A DNA stretch of 64,000 bases from Gracilaria domingensis (GCA_022539475.1 VCMS01000002.1:150672-214671), one strand, 5' to 3'. Positions 27,962-38,458 are shown, counted from the first letter of the stretch. Numbers and translations: made by a program. The notes: generated from the letters alone by a model not told the origin.

Positions 27962-29982
27962 CTCCCTTTTCTAACAAAGAGCTTCACCCTCTTTTACCTG
28001 GCAGGTCGATGGCTACTGCCTTGTGATGACGTTGTAAATGAACGGAAGCAGAGGCAACAACGGTGCAGGTGCACTTGTACCTCTGTAACTCCGCACAAAA
28101 ACTGAAGATGCTCTTCTCTCTCCACAAAGAGAGAGATATCTAGGGGTAATTCAATTTCGTTTATAAAAATATGGACTGCTTTTTCAATTTTCTGTCCGTC
28201 ATTTTCGCGAGCATTTCGCCAGACATGAATCATGTCGTAACGCAGAACAGCAGTTCTCTCTCAGAGCAACAGTTATCGTTCGCAGATTTTACTCGTCGTA
28301 CTACCGACGGTACCTTTGGTACAACGTGTCACAACAGAGCAAAAGCTTTTCTGCTTTTCTCTCTCTCGAGCAAACAGACGGACACTACAAGGGTAGTGAA
28401 GAACATTCTTCTCAAGATCATGAAGAGTTACATTGAAAATGTGAAGATATCATTGTGGTCACAGCTATATAGTGCTAGATGGTCATGCAACAACAGCAAC
28501 CTGTCCTTTGAGCCGTCGCTCCTATTTAATTCGTAAATCTGCTCAATCATTAAAGAGTAGACCTAATCAAGGAAAGGGCACTTGTTTAAACCACGTTTGA
28601 AGAAGCAGAACAAGACTTAAAGTCGTTCTTGTAATGAGCTGCCGCGTTCGCATCCCGTCAGTCATTTGATGTTTGATGACCCATTGAATTAGTTTCTGCT
28701 TCTTTAATGTGGCCCCAAGTTCTCTATTCCGAAAACAATGGAGAGCTATCTATCAAGATAGTTCTCATTATTCAGGAAGCCAAAAACTTTTGGGGCCAAT
28801 GTTTAATCATTTCTAAGAAAGATTTTCTCGTTGTTCTTTTTGCTTTAGTAATACTTCTCTCCGCGACGCGTTCGTCAAGGGACACCGTAGGACTGCATGT
28901 TCTACGCTCTTCTTGACTCCTGTGCCGCACTCCTATCTTATTACCTTCTTATCCAAGAATCAGCCTCTATTTGTCAGCATTACAACCTTTGACAAATATC
29001 ACTTGCGCTGGGTCCATCTTCAAAACGAGAAAAACCTGGAATATAAACAACAAGAAGGAGACACTTCGTCGCGTGTGGCTCTGTCATACTCAAATCGAAC
29101 ATTTTGGTTTGTTTCCCTCTTCATCTATCGCCAACGTCAGCTTCCTTTTCAAATCATTTATTTATGGAATTCTCTGTCTTCTGTGTTATTAATGTTCTCA
29201 GGCATGTGCAGAAAGCATCTCCCGCCAAATCGAGTCCGTGCATTTCGATGGCTAAAGCAGAGAAGAAGAAGTGTACTTCTAAGAACCACTCGTAATTCGC
29301 TTTTCAAAACATATCAAGGTCTTATCAACGGATGAAGATATCTGCCGCTTCGGTATCTTCTGGTTTCTCTCAGCCGTACCAAACACATACAATTCATTCG
29401 AACGTAAGGTACCCGGTACACCAATGTGTAATTGGACTATAGAGCGCATTACGGCAGAAATATCTCGAGCAAAGGTGGAAAGCTTCTTTTTAATGTGCGC
29501 AACGTCTTAGGTCCTAGAGTTGCTCGAAGTGATCTAAAAACCAATGCTTTCTTGTGAAGAAGGCCGCATGTCTTTTCCCACAGAAAAGAAGAACAAAAAG
29601 AGCAAACGACAACAAAATATACCCCTATACGTGGATATTCGTCGAGGTGCCACTGAGTGGCATCATTTTTTTTGTTAGCACAAACTTTGCATTTCTTATT
29701 TACGGAAAAAGCCTTTATTTGTTCTGGAACGCACTCAGTGCACAACAAAGACAGATGAAGGGCAATCAAGTTGCACACTATCGTTAAACCAATCGCGAGT
29801 TTCTGTCTATCTACGCCCATCTCTCTTCTTCCGCTTGCGCTGCACTTCCTCGTGTGTCAGATCGCTTCCGGATCATATAGTGGTCCGCAACCGTGGCGCA
29901 TTTTGTCGAGGTGCAGTGAAAGTCATCGGCATCCGACAACGACTACTCACTTCCGCTGTTGCCTTCTCGTTCAGAGGACACC
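27962..29982. other. Intergenic region, possibly holding the ADA2 first exon
   Basis: 2 kb between ADA2 and the p24 gene, AT-richer than the flanks. A 79-codon frame with ATG (27994-28233, minus strand) ends at a GTAAAAG donor-like site and could be an upstream exon, but its join to ADA2 is not convincing. A hairpin GAAGATA...TATCTTC lies at 29334-29360. No other gene recognised. Confidence 0.4.
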
Positions 29983-30678
29983 ATGACAACACAAACGCGA
30001 GTCGCTTTCGACCGCAACTCGTTTCACTCGTTTCTTATCATATCAATCACACTTCTCTTCACATTCAGTGTGTCACAAGCGTCGTCGCTTACCTTTGAAC
30101 TACCGTACGGGCAACGAAAATGCTATGTGGAACAGCTCCCACCACTGACCACATGTCGCGGTACAGTGCATGTGGCTAGTGGAAAAGGAGAAATGAGTCT
30201 GGATCTGTTCGTTAGTGATCAAAGAGGAACGGTTTATTTCCACAAGCAGGACGTAAATTCCGTGAAGTTCTCTTTCAAAACTGGAAACTTTCAAGCTCAT
30301 ACCGTACAAGACTTTCGATTCTGCATCGTCAATCAAGTACATCCGCAATCGCGATCTACTCCTGGCGTGCTTCGACGCGTTACATTGGATATTGATCTAG
30401 CCAACGACGACGGACAGAAAAATCTTCCCAACTTCCTCAAGCAAGAGCAGGCTGAAAAGGTGTATAGTAATTTCGTGTTGGTTACACACTCTCTTGACAA
30501 CGTTATTGAAAAGTTGGATCAACTGCGAGAGCAAGAAGCCAGTCTTACCGCCTTAAACGAGAATACCACAGTCACAATATTCCGACTAAGTCTCGTGGCG
30601 TGTGTGTTCACCATTGCCACAGGTTTCCTGAACTTCATCTCTTTGAAGTCATTTTTCAAACGAAAAAAGATTGCATAA
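29983..30678 (+). CDS. p24/emp24 family cargo receptor (TMED)
   Basis: A 231-residue type I membrane protein of the early secretory pathway; p24 proteins cycle in COPI/COPII vesicles and help package cargo such as GPI-anchored proteins. It has a signal peptide (~1-38), a GOLD domain with the conserved cysteine pair (C in RKCYVEQ and FRFCIV), a coiled-coil (~155-195), a single membrane helix (~200-222) and the short tail SFFKRKKIA, which carries the FF motif and a KKxx COPI-retrieval signal. The start is ATG 29983 in a good context (ACCATGA). Intronless. Confidence 0.92.
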   Translation: MTTQTRVAFDRNSFHSFLIISITLLFTFSVSQASSLTFELPYGQRKCYVEQLPPLTTCRGTVHVASGKGEMSLDLFVSDQRGTVYFHKQDVNSVKFSFKTGNFQAHTVQDFRFCIVNQVHPQSRSTPGVLRRVTLDIDLANDDGQKNLPNFLKQEQAEKVYSNFVLVTHSLDNVIEKLDQLREQEASLTALNENTTVTIFRLSLVACVFTIATGFLNFISLKSFFKRKKIA

Positions 30679-31267
30679 CATGTACATCCTCATTTACAAT
30701 CTTCTATATCCCTTGTACATTTCGTTCTCAACTTACGCGATTTGAAAGCGAGTAGTAGCGTTTGCGGCAATAAACTCTTCTTCACGTCACTCACAGAATC
30801 CCTTTTCATTGTCACAGCAAAATGTTTGAAACAAGGAGCGTATGTCTATAAAATCTAATTGTCAACGCATACGAACTTTGTCCGAATCCTGGAAGCACCA
30901 CACCGGATTGTGCACATCAACGCAGATCACCCAAACGGAGCATGTATCATCACGATACGCGCTCCGTTTGGGTGGGCATTTCTTGCTGCTGCGCGATATC
31001 TACACATGAACCAGTCCTCATTTTCCGCATCGGAAATCCTGCAATGAACGAAAGCCAGCGCATTGACCTTTTCATTTGGCCCCAAAATTGCCGCCAAGCC
31101 TTAGTAGTATCAATATCCACGGATATTGTGGGTGTCCGTGATAGCAGTCATACAGCTTCGCCACTGGACAAGAACCACCACCTATGGCTTTAGAGCTTAT
31201 CTGACCGTTCCCCGCCAATGGCCGAGCTAATCTCCCGAACAAAATCACACCTACAAAAGGTCTAGAT
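30679..31267. other. Intergenic spacer with two hairpins
   Basis: 590 bp between two tandem + strand genes. It has an AATAAA at about 30770 that may end the p24 transcript, the hairpin at 30929-30973, and a perfect 8-2-8 palindrome CAATATCC-AC-GGATATTG at 31111-31128. Confidence 0.55.
30929..30973. repeat. Hairpin with 13-bp outer and 5-bp inner stem
   Basis: ACCCAAACGGAGC (30929-30941) pairs exactly with 30961-30973; inside, GTATC (30944-30948) pairs with GATAC (30954-30958). It lies midway between the p24 and debranching-enzyme genes. Confidence 0.9.
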
Positions 31268-33999
31268 ATGGGTGTCTCAATGCCACTGCGCCCTTCTCTC
31301 TCTGCTATCAATGATTTTGCTCCTCCAATGCTTAACTCCGATTTACCCACAGATGTTGTCTATGTCGGCCGCGAAGTATGCGGAGAATTGCCAATGGCAG
31401 AGGCGCGTGAGGTTCTTGTTACCAACGGAATAGGTGGCTATGGGTCGCTGACGCTGGCGGGGTCCCTCAGTCGTTCATATCACGGCCTTCTGGTAGCGGC
31501 CCTTCGACCACCATTGGATCGAACGCTCTTATTATCCAAACTTTGCGAGACTGTGTATTATCACGACAAAGATTATTATCTCTCCACGGATCGACGAAAG
31601 AAGAACGTGCTCAAGCGGTATACCGTAATGACTGGATCTCTTAGCGATCGCAACAGAACGAATTCAAGTAATGGAGGAATATGGCGAGCCGATCGATTCT
31701 GTTCAGCCCCACCCATTTGGCGAAATGACGGTATATCTAATACTCTCTCAAAGCTTCACGATGATGAAGTTGTGACGCCAGCAGGTTTCGAGCTGATGGA
31801 TTCTTTTCGTCTTGAAGGCACGGTACCGGTCTTTTCTTATTCTCTCGGAGACGCCGTCCTGGAGAAGCGCGTATGGATGAAGCACGGCCAAAACACTGTG
31901 TACGTTACGTATTATCTGCGTCGCGCGACGGAGGCGATTGAGCTGCGAATGCAGGCGCTAGTCAATCACCGCAATCATCATGACAGAACGTCCGGGTTGA
32001 GACCCAGTTTCAACTACTCCGCAAACGTCGGTAGAAATGGGTCAACGGTATCTGTTCTGTTTACCACGAGAGAGCATCAAGAAACCACGCTCACGATGAT
32101 GGTTAGCCGAGGAACAGCAGACCTCACCAACGAATGGGTGCGCGGGTTTGTCCTTTCCGAAGAACGTATGAGAGGACTTCCTCATGTTGATGACAATTTA
32201 CACGCAGCGACATTCATAGTTGAACTGCCACCAGGAGGAGTTGCGACATTTGTGGCGACTGCTGAGAGTAATGCTTCTCAGCTTAGTTTAGACGGGGAGG
32301 CGGAATTGGCGATGCAACACGCTTACGAAAGATCACTTTTGCAGAAGTTCGACGACGCGCGATACAACATGTTCCAAAGAAGAATGGAGGCAGACGACAG
32401 GCTTTCGTGTTCAGAGTCATCGCCGTACTCTGATTCCTCTCGTTCGGCTCTTATGAAACGACGACGGAAGCGAAGAAGTGTCGAACCGAGCGTCAAACAA
32501 CTAGTGCTTGCAGCGGACCAGTTCATCATCTCAAGAGGAGGAGGGCGGTCAGTGGTGGCAGGGTTTCATTGGTTTACAGATTGGGCAAGGGATGTACGTA
32601 TTATTCGTCGTGAACATGACTCGGCGATTCCAACTTCCGATTGGGAACAAACTGTAGTTTTCTGACGGTCTACTGTTCGCGCGTGTGTATTCTATCTTTT
32701 TATGTCTTCAGACAATGATATCTCTACCAGGGCTAACGATTATGACGGGACGATATGACGTTGCTCGTTCGATTCTGCAAACGTTCTCAAAATATGGTAA
32801 GTTGAGTTCCGTCATTTCTGAAGCCCTGCACACTGGGTACATTTGACGAAACTCGTAACGTTTCCCCCTTCTAACTTTATGGGATTTATATCAAACTTGC
32901 ACTACGATACACTTTGAAGTGAGCTTGGGTATGCTACCGAACAGATTTCCGGATGATGGCTCAGCGCCAACGGAAACCGATTATGACAACGCAGACGGAA
33001 CGGTACGGTGTTTACCCGTCATACGAGACGGACTCCATAGTGTTTATGAATTCAGAGCGTTCTAACAAATACACCATCAATACTTTTCATTGTTCTCTCA
33101 TTCAGTTGTGGTACTTTGAAGCGATCCGGGCCTACTACAAGGCATCTGGAGATTTGGAGCTGCTTTTGGAATTGTTCCCCATCCTTCAAGACATCGTACG
33201 TCATCATTGCAATGGAACACGATTTGGAATTATACAAGACAAAGACGGGTTACTTCGTGCGGGGTCGCCAGGTTTAGCATTAACATGGATGGACGCGAAA
33301 ACAGATGTTGTATACACCCAAAGAGATGGAAAAGCAGTTGAGTTGGCTGCTCTGTGGTACAATGCTCTGAACTGTATGGCATTTTTCGCAAGCGAGCTGG
33401 AAAAGGAAGATGATAGCGACGTGTTCACAGGGATGGCAGACCTAACCGAACAATCATTTCAGGATAAGTTTTGGAATGCTGAACTCAAATACTGTTATGA
33501 TGTTATTGAGGGTGGCGAAAATGGAACAATCATGGATTGTTCTCTTCGTCCGAACCAGCTCATTGCAGCCTCTCTTAACTGGAGTCCACTGACGGAAGAG
33601 CAACGATTCCTAGTGCTAGAGGCTTGTTCTACACATTTACTGACGTCACACTCAGTAAGAACACTTTCCCCGAAAGATCAAAAGTACCAAGGTGTTTATC
33701 TCGGTGATGTCTTTGCCAGAGACAATGCTTACCACCAGGGAATCGGGTGGACATGGTTGCTAGGTCCATTTGTACTCTCACATTTAAGGGTGTTTGGCAA
33801 CCGCGAGTTGGCGAGAGAGTACCTCCTACCGGTGTTGAGGTCACATCTTAATGACGCTGGTGTAGGCCAAGTGAGCGAAATTTTTGATGGTGATGCTCCG
33901 CATAGAGCCCGTGGGTGCATTGCGCAGGCATGGTCAGTGGCGGAAATTCTTAGGGCATGGATGGCGACCGAACCAGACGACATTTACGAGGACGAATGA
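31268..33999 (+). CDS. Amylo-alpha-1,6-glucosidase (bacterial-type glycogen debranching enzyme), 4 exons
   Basis: Hydrolyses alpha-1,6 branch points in storage glucan (floridean starch or glycogen). Exons: 31268-32593, 32712-32796, 32920-33002 and 33106-33999, giving 795 residues. Introns of 118, 123 and 103 nt begin GTACGT, GTAAGT and GTACGG and end in AG; splicing restores the family order TDWARD / [14 protein letters not shown] / [11 protein letters not shown] / [11 protein letters not shown]. The N-terminal domain ([29 protein letters not shown]) and the C-terminal (alpha/alpha)6 domain are those of single-function bacterial/archaeal debranching enzymes, not the large bifunctional animal/fungal form. 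All three introns fall within 510 bp. A His/Arg/Ser-rich insert lies at ~370-415. Location is probably cytosolic. Confidence 0.9.
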
Positions 34000-34019
34000 G
34001 GAATGAAGGGAAAGAGAAT

Positions 34020-34733
34020 TTACTTTGCTAACTGTATCCGAAAGGTTGATGTGCCAATGGAACATATGAGTGAGGTGACAGGGATGCAAACGGAGTCCAT
34101 TGGGATTTGAGACGGGATCTTCAGACTTTTGTGAGCGTCGAGACACTTGGTGGTAGCGAATGACATATGCGGAAGAGGATTCTCGAAAAAGACCGGGAGA
34201 TTGTACAGCTGAAAAGTGTGGTCGATGCGTTCGATCAAGCTTATCGCGAATGCCATATCCGAAATCATTGCAGCGATGTAGACGCAGTCGGCATCGTTGT
34301 TCAGAAAGGAGCGGACGATCGGCCCAATGGTAACACATTGTTGCCGCATAAGTGTAAGGGAATCCTGCAGTTGTGGATATAACCTTTGGAACGTGTTATA
34401 CTCGAGTCTTATTGGACGCGATAAGCTAATATGGTAATGTGAAAGGCCTTCGAAGGTGATCGACGGGTTACGGGAGCGTACAGTTTGTAGCATGATGCTT
34501 GCAAAGGAATGTAGAGCGCGGTGTACGAGCGGAATGTAAATATGAAGAATGTAGACAGGTGTGACTGGCGGTGGACGTGACAATGGAATCACAGGTGGGA
34601 GTTGGAGTTGACTCTCTGCATCTGTTGCCTCAAACGACGGCGGAGGCGGTGGTGCACGCGTGGGGGCTGAGGGAGGCGGCGACGAAGGGGGAGTGGAAGA
34701 CGGAGTTGAAGCGTAAGACAATATTGCATTCAT
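34020..34733 (-). CDS. USB1: U6 snRNA phosphodiesterase USB1 (Mpn1)
   Basis: A 237-residue 2H-family 3'-5' RNA exonuclease that trims and seals the U6 snRNA 3' end. The two catalytic HxS tetrapeptides are present: HISLSRP (~110) and HMSFATTK (~200), spaced as in human USB1. The N-terminal LSYAS motif followed by a Pro-rich region and the VYIPLVHRAL-type block also match. The start is ATG 34733. It converges with the debranching enzyme with only 20 bp between stop codons, and its ATG is 18 bp from the stop codon of the small gene upstream on the same strand. Confidence 0.88.
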   Translation of the reverse strand: MNAILSYASTPSSTPPSSPPPSAPTRAPPPPPSFEATDAESQLQLPPVIPLSRPPPVTPVYILHIYIPLVHRALHSFASIMLQTVRSRNPSITFEGLSHYHISLSRPIRLEYNTFQRLYPQLQDSLTLMRQQCVTIGPIVRSFLNNDADCVYIAAMISDMAFAISLIERIDHTFQLYNLPVFFENPLPHMSFATTKCLDAHKSLKIPSQIPMDSVCIPVTSLICSIGTSTFRIQLAK

Positions 34734-34751
34734 TGGTTGTAGCACTGATGA

Positions 34752-35066
34752 TTAGTCGTCGTGGATCAAGGTATGTTCGAGTGATTTGAATTGTTGCTCA
34801 AGTTGAGCCATCTTCGGGCGATTGGCGGCGAGCAATGCCTCTCTTTCTTGGGGCGTGCTGTCGTGCAATAGGTTTTCGAATGCCTGCAGCGTTTGTTTTG
34901 TGGCGATCTTGGCGTCTTGAAAATCGTCTTCAAAGTAGACGGTACCTAGAGACTCTTGTGCACTAAGAACTGTTAGAGTGAATGAAGCAGCAGAGACTAT
35001 GAATGGCGTAACTCACTCTTGAAGACTCATATTTGCCTCGGCGAATAGATTGTTGACGTGATCCAT
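34752..35066 (-). CDS. Small 86-residue helical protein, two exons
   Basis: Found by joining exon 35017-35066 to exon 34752-34962 across a 54-nt intron (donor GTGAGT, acceptor TTCTTAG). The product is an acidic, Gln/Leu/Ala-rich protein of 86 residues beginning MDHVNNLFAEANMSLQD, predicted to be almost all helix with a coiled-coil C-terminal half, and ending LIHDD. No family was recognised. The spliced frame is stop-free and reads in coding-like composition on both sides, which supports it; without splicing it stops right after the first exon. The stop codon is 18 bp upstream of the USB1 ATG, so the two may share a transcript. The intron is shorter than the others in the window. Confidence 0.55.
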
Positions 35067-35671
35067 AGTCAGGGGCGGATGGCTGGGGCTCGTTGTGCAT
35101 AAGCACGACGCTTGCTGATATCGTACGACAGAACGTGTCGCTCGCGGCCACAGACGAGCGGCAGTGATCAAGAGGGACATGGCGCCACTTGTCTTCGAAA
35201 GCGAAGAAGCTGCGCCTGTATCGAGGTGGAGAGCGATAACTACGACTCCCACAGCGTGTAGCGCCACGCAGCATTTTGGGTGGGACCGCCATTGGCGATT
35301 CACCAAATCACGACGTGCTTGCCACGACATGTTCCGTGGCAATTTTGCAGCCCAAAGAGTCGTGTAACCGTAGAACCCCTTGCGTGCGCGTCAAATGCGC
35401 TGTATCATACGGGAAGAATTGTTGAGTTTCTTCCGAGCCATGACGTGACGTCAGGACTCCCCATGTATCATAGCGAATTGGGCGAAAGTTCGGCCTGTGG
35501 CACCGTAACGAGCCCTTTGGGCAGAACCACATTTTGGTTGTGGCACGCTTTGGGCCCTTCCAGCGGTGCGTCAGCCGTTTCTCCACTCGGGTGCCAACCT
35601 CGAGACTTCGCTACTACTTAAGCATGGCCTTCTCGTTGTTACCGATATGCTAGTTGTGCAACCCCCGGTTG
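35067..35671. promoter_or_regulatory. Divergent promoter region, small gene / Hint gene
   Basis: 605 bp between divergent starts. Open frames crossing it have no recognisable product. The promoters of both genes must lie here. Confidence 0.4.
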
Positions 35672-36574
35672 ATGATGTTCAAGTCCTATACGTTCTTTAT
35701 TACTTGCTTGCTACTATCCATTACCGTTTGCACAGCTTCCATCAACCCCTGCGACGAAGACGACCCAAAGTCGTTATGTCTCACTCCGTTGAAGCATCGC
35801 AATTGGTACGGAACGTCCACTACGCTTCGCAGACGCGGTGGCGGTAGTTCTGGTGGGTCGGGAGGGTCGCGACGCAGACCGTTTAGAAGACCAGGTCGTC
35901 GACCTGGCAGCTTTGGCGACGATGATGACGATGATGAGGTTTTCGGAGATGAAGAAGAGGAAGAAAATGACGCATCCGACTTCTTCGATATCGACGAGGA
36001 CGATGATGACGATGACCTGTGTTTCCCGGCTAATGCCATTGTAAATACGTTGAATCGGGGAGACATTGTCATGCATCAACTGCAAATTGGTGATGCGGTG
36101 CAAGTGGCCAGCCAAAATGAAAAACGTTACAGTCAGGTGTTTTCGTTTTCACACCGAGTTCAAACGTCTTTGTTTCCGTTTAAGAGTTTGATTACGGACA
36201 AGGGAGCGCTCACCGTAACTTCCGGTCACTATGTGTACACAAGAAACAAGCTCATGGCAGCGAAATCAGTGCGACCTGGCGATGAATTGCAATTAGCAGA
36301 TGCCTCGTACACGAAGGTGTTAGATGTGCAGAAAGTGTGGCGAACGGGACTCTATAACCCGCAAACCATTGATGGTGAATTGGTTGTTGATGGCTTCCGC
36401 GTCAGTTCGTATACTACTAGCGTTGAGGCAAACGTTGCCAACGCGTTGCTCTCGCCTCTACGTGCAATGTATCAACTTTTCGGTATTGACGTTACAGGTG
36501 GCGCACTTGAACGACCGCTTGTGAGATGGTTGTTACCATTGATACCATCTGGGGGCAAAAGCATGTTGCTTTAA
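35672..36574 (+). CDS. Secreted Hint-domain (hedgehog/intein-type) protein
   Basis: A 300-residue protein: signal peptide (~1-23, hydrophobic FFITCLLLSITVCTAS), a Gly/Ser/Arg-rich stretch (~50-78), an Asp/Glu block (~80-118), then a Hint domain from C-FPANAIVNTL (~119) with VTSGHYVYTRNK, KSVRPGDELQLAD and ending YNPQTIDGELVVDGFRVSSYTT (~235-255), and a hydrophobic C-terminal tail. In animal Hedgehog and inteins, Hint domains self-splice through the first Cys; here the Cys is present directly after the acidic block, so cleavage and release of the acidic N-terminal peptide is possible (inference). There is no Hedgehog signalling domain. The start is ATG 35672 (or 35675). Confidence 0.8.
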   Translation: MMFKSYTFFITCLLLSITVCTASINPCDEDDPKSLCLTPLKHRNWYGTSTTLRRRGGGSSGGSGGSRRRPFRRPGRRPGSFGDDDDDDEVFGDEEEEENDASDFFDIDEDDDDDDLCFPANAIVNTLNRGDIVMHQLQIGDAVQVASQNEKRYSQVFSFSHRVQTSLFPFKSLITDKGALTVTSGHYVYTRNKLMAAKSVRPGDELQLADASYTKVLDVQKVWRTGLYNPQTIDGELVVDGFRVSSYTTSVEANVANALLSPLRAMYQLFGIDVTGGALERPLVRWLLPLIPSGGKSMLL

Positions 36575-36635
36575 ATTGCGTCTTCGTTTATATGCCTGTT
36601 GCTTATCTATGATGCGTGAAGCATATGAATAGAAA

Positions 36636-37130
36636 CTACTCAAACGCCTCTGGCGGCAAAATAGTTCGAAGCATCTCTTCCATACCATCCGGCAACAACA
36701 CGTCACCCAACAAGATCTTATCCTTAAACATGAGTTCCACCAAATGAAAAGCGGCCGCGCGATCATTCTTATCATTACAAAGCGTTAAAACACGTTCGTA
36801 TGAGCCAGCAGTTGCCTTGAGCTTGAGGTCTCGCATGAGATTGAGCAACCAAATACCTTTTGCGGGATCTTCGTTTGTGCGAATACATACGTCCATAACG
36901 TTGTGCCAGTCTTCCAGAGGCGGTACTTCATTCGTGGCGCGCATGCGGTCAGATAACTCTTGCCATGCCGTTTCGAAGGTCTGCTGCCGCGTGGTCTCTG
37001 CGCTGGCTGACATCTGCGCGAAGCGGAGTGGAGCGGGTGTCCGAGGTGTTTTAGGGCGTAGCGGAGCTCTGGCCGGTTGTGGGAGGTTGGATGATGGTAG
37101 AACGGAGGGAACGCCTGGTATAAAAGCCAT
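36636..37130 (-). CDS. Plastid-targeted PPR-like helical protein
   Basis: A 164-residue protein. The first ~45 residues (MAFIPGVPSVLPSSN...) are Pro/Ser/Ala/Arg-rich and acid-free, as in a plastid transit peptide. The remainder has helix pairs resembling two pentatricopeptide units (LEDWHNVMDVCIRTNEDPAKGIWLLNLMRDL and ATAGSYERVLTLCNDKNDRAAAFHLVELMF). Too short for a typical RNA-binding PPR protein; probably a small organelle factor of unknown role. The start is ATG 37130. Confidence 0.6.
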   Translation of the reverse strand: MAFIPGVPSVLPSSNLPQPARAPLRPKTPRTPAPLRFAQMSASAETTRQQTFETAWQELSDRMRATNEVPPLEDWHNVMDVCIRTNEDPAKGIWLLNLMRDLKLKATAGSYERVLTLCNDKNDRAAAFHLVELMFKDKILLGDVLLPDGMEEMLRTILPPEAFE

Positions 37131-37480
37131 TGTGGTAAGAGGCAATGTCTACAATAAAAGTCGTATCGTACGTGTTGGGGAGTGACGGATGGGACGAACG
37201 AACACCACCACATGGGCGGCTTGGGTAACGAGATGCATGTTCCGGGGTGCATGCAGAGGCATCGGAGCTTGATTTAAATCCCAGCTAATCAGATCTCCGT
37301 CGTAGCCATGATCTAAGATACCAACGATTTCATTGGCCGTTACGTCTCTCTACACAGATACACCTGAAAAGCAGTTCATCCTTGGGATCCAAGTGAACGT
37401 GAACCAGAGGGGAAGTAGAAGGATAGCCCTTCTGAAACTTCACGACTACGCCTAACTTGCACTCGTCGTTGTAATCCGGA
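37131..37480. promoter_or_regulatory. Divergent promoter region
   Basis: 350 bp between divergent starts; no specific element recognised. Confidence 0.35.
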
Positions 37481-38458
37481 ATGGTACGCGCTGTCAGTCC
37501 TCATCGGCCAAGCCATATATCACCAGCCTTCTCACAACCGCTGCCATGTTGCCTTCCCTCTCTGGCCTCATGTTCAAGCTCTGGAAAATCCCCGCGCCTC
37601 ACGCGTGCAAAGTATTCACGTCCTCGCCGTCATGCAAAACGAGTGCGGATGGAAGCCTCAAATTCAAACCCAGAACGTGACCAGTCAGAAGAAGATTCAG
37701 ATCAGTCCATGGAACCATCTGCGCAACAGCAACCACAAGAACAAGAACAACAAGAGGAAGAGCAAGACGATGTAGTAGTTGTAGAAGACGGGGAAACAGA
37801 AGAAGAAGAGGTGGCGTCATACGCTGAGTACGAAGCTCTCTTCGAAGAAAACGACAAGCCACTATGGGACACTATTGACGTTTCAAAGGCATTACAACCC
37901 CTGACTGAAGAAGAGAAACAACGTCTCAGGGCAAAGCTTCCTAAACGACTAGCAAACTTTCTCATTCGTCGCGCTGACGCTGCAGTCCGTCTTCGAAACA
38001 CTAAACCTGGAGATTCCACCTTCATTGGCAGCTTTCTCAAGGATCTTCCACCTGATAGAGTAGCATGGGATGATCCAGCAAACGAGGAATTTCGCGATTA
38101 TGTCTATGAAACTACCACAGGACCACCGTCATACCGACGGCAAGGAAGTTCTTTGTTTGGAGGAGGAGATGGACTACCGGAAATGGAAGACTTGCCTGAT
38201 GTTGAAGAGCCTGTTGAAACATCCAGCGGCTTACGCTTTCCAAAAAAGCTCATGAGCATGTTTGTTGGAAATGTAGGTAGCGTTGATGAACAAGCATCCA
38301 AGGTTGGGTACACTCTACTGGCTCTCTTCGTGCTTCTCGTCGCAGCAAAGATCATATTTGCTTTTATTTCTTTCTTCCTATCGTTCACCTTCTCGTTCCT
38401 TTCGATCTTTGCGTTGAGCGCCGGCATCTTCGTGGTTTTCTACTTGTTCCGTTTCTGA
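37481..38458 (+). CDS. Acidic membrane protein of unknown function, possibly plastid
   Basis: A 325-residue protein with no recognised family. The N-terminus (~1-56) is Ser/Arg/Pro-rich and basic, consistent with a transit peptide. Next is a Glu/Gln/Asp-rich block (~58-115), a charged helical region (WDTIDVSKALQPLTEEEKQRL...), a region with FIGSFLKDLPPDR and GPPSYRRQG, and two or three membrane helices at the very end (~275-325: YTLLALFVLLVAAKIIFAFI... and SIFALSAGIFVVFYLF). It could be a tail-anchored or envelope protein. The ATG at 37481 is the first available. Confidence 0.6.
   Translation: MVRAVSPHRPSHISPAFSQPLPCCLPSLASCSSSGKSPRLTRAKYSRPRRHAKRVRMEASNSNPERDQSEEDSDQSMEPSAQQQPQEQEQQEEEQDDVVVVEDGETEEEEVASYAEYEALFEENDKPLWDTIDVSKALQPLTEEEKQRLRAKLPKRLANFLIRRADAAVRLRNTKPGDSTFIGSFLKDLPPDRVAWDDPANEEFRDYVYETTTGPPSYRRQGSSLFGGGDGLPEMEDLPDVEEPVETSSGLRFPKKLMSMFVGNVGSVDEQASKVGYTLLALFVLLVAAKIIFAFISFFLSFTFSFLSIFALSAGIFVVFYLFRF

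Noticed and set aside
27994-28233. 79-codon frame as the first exon of ADA2
   Set aside because: Its donor is in the wrong phase for the best acceptor, and the alternative acceptor lacks a pyrimidine tract.
28913-29335. 140-codon + strand frame in the gap before p24
   Set aside because: No recognisable family, no start context, AT-rich composition unlike neighbouring coding DNA.
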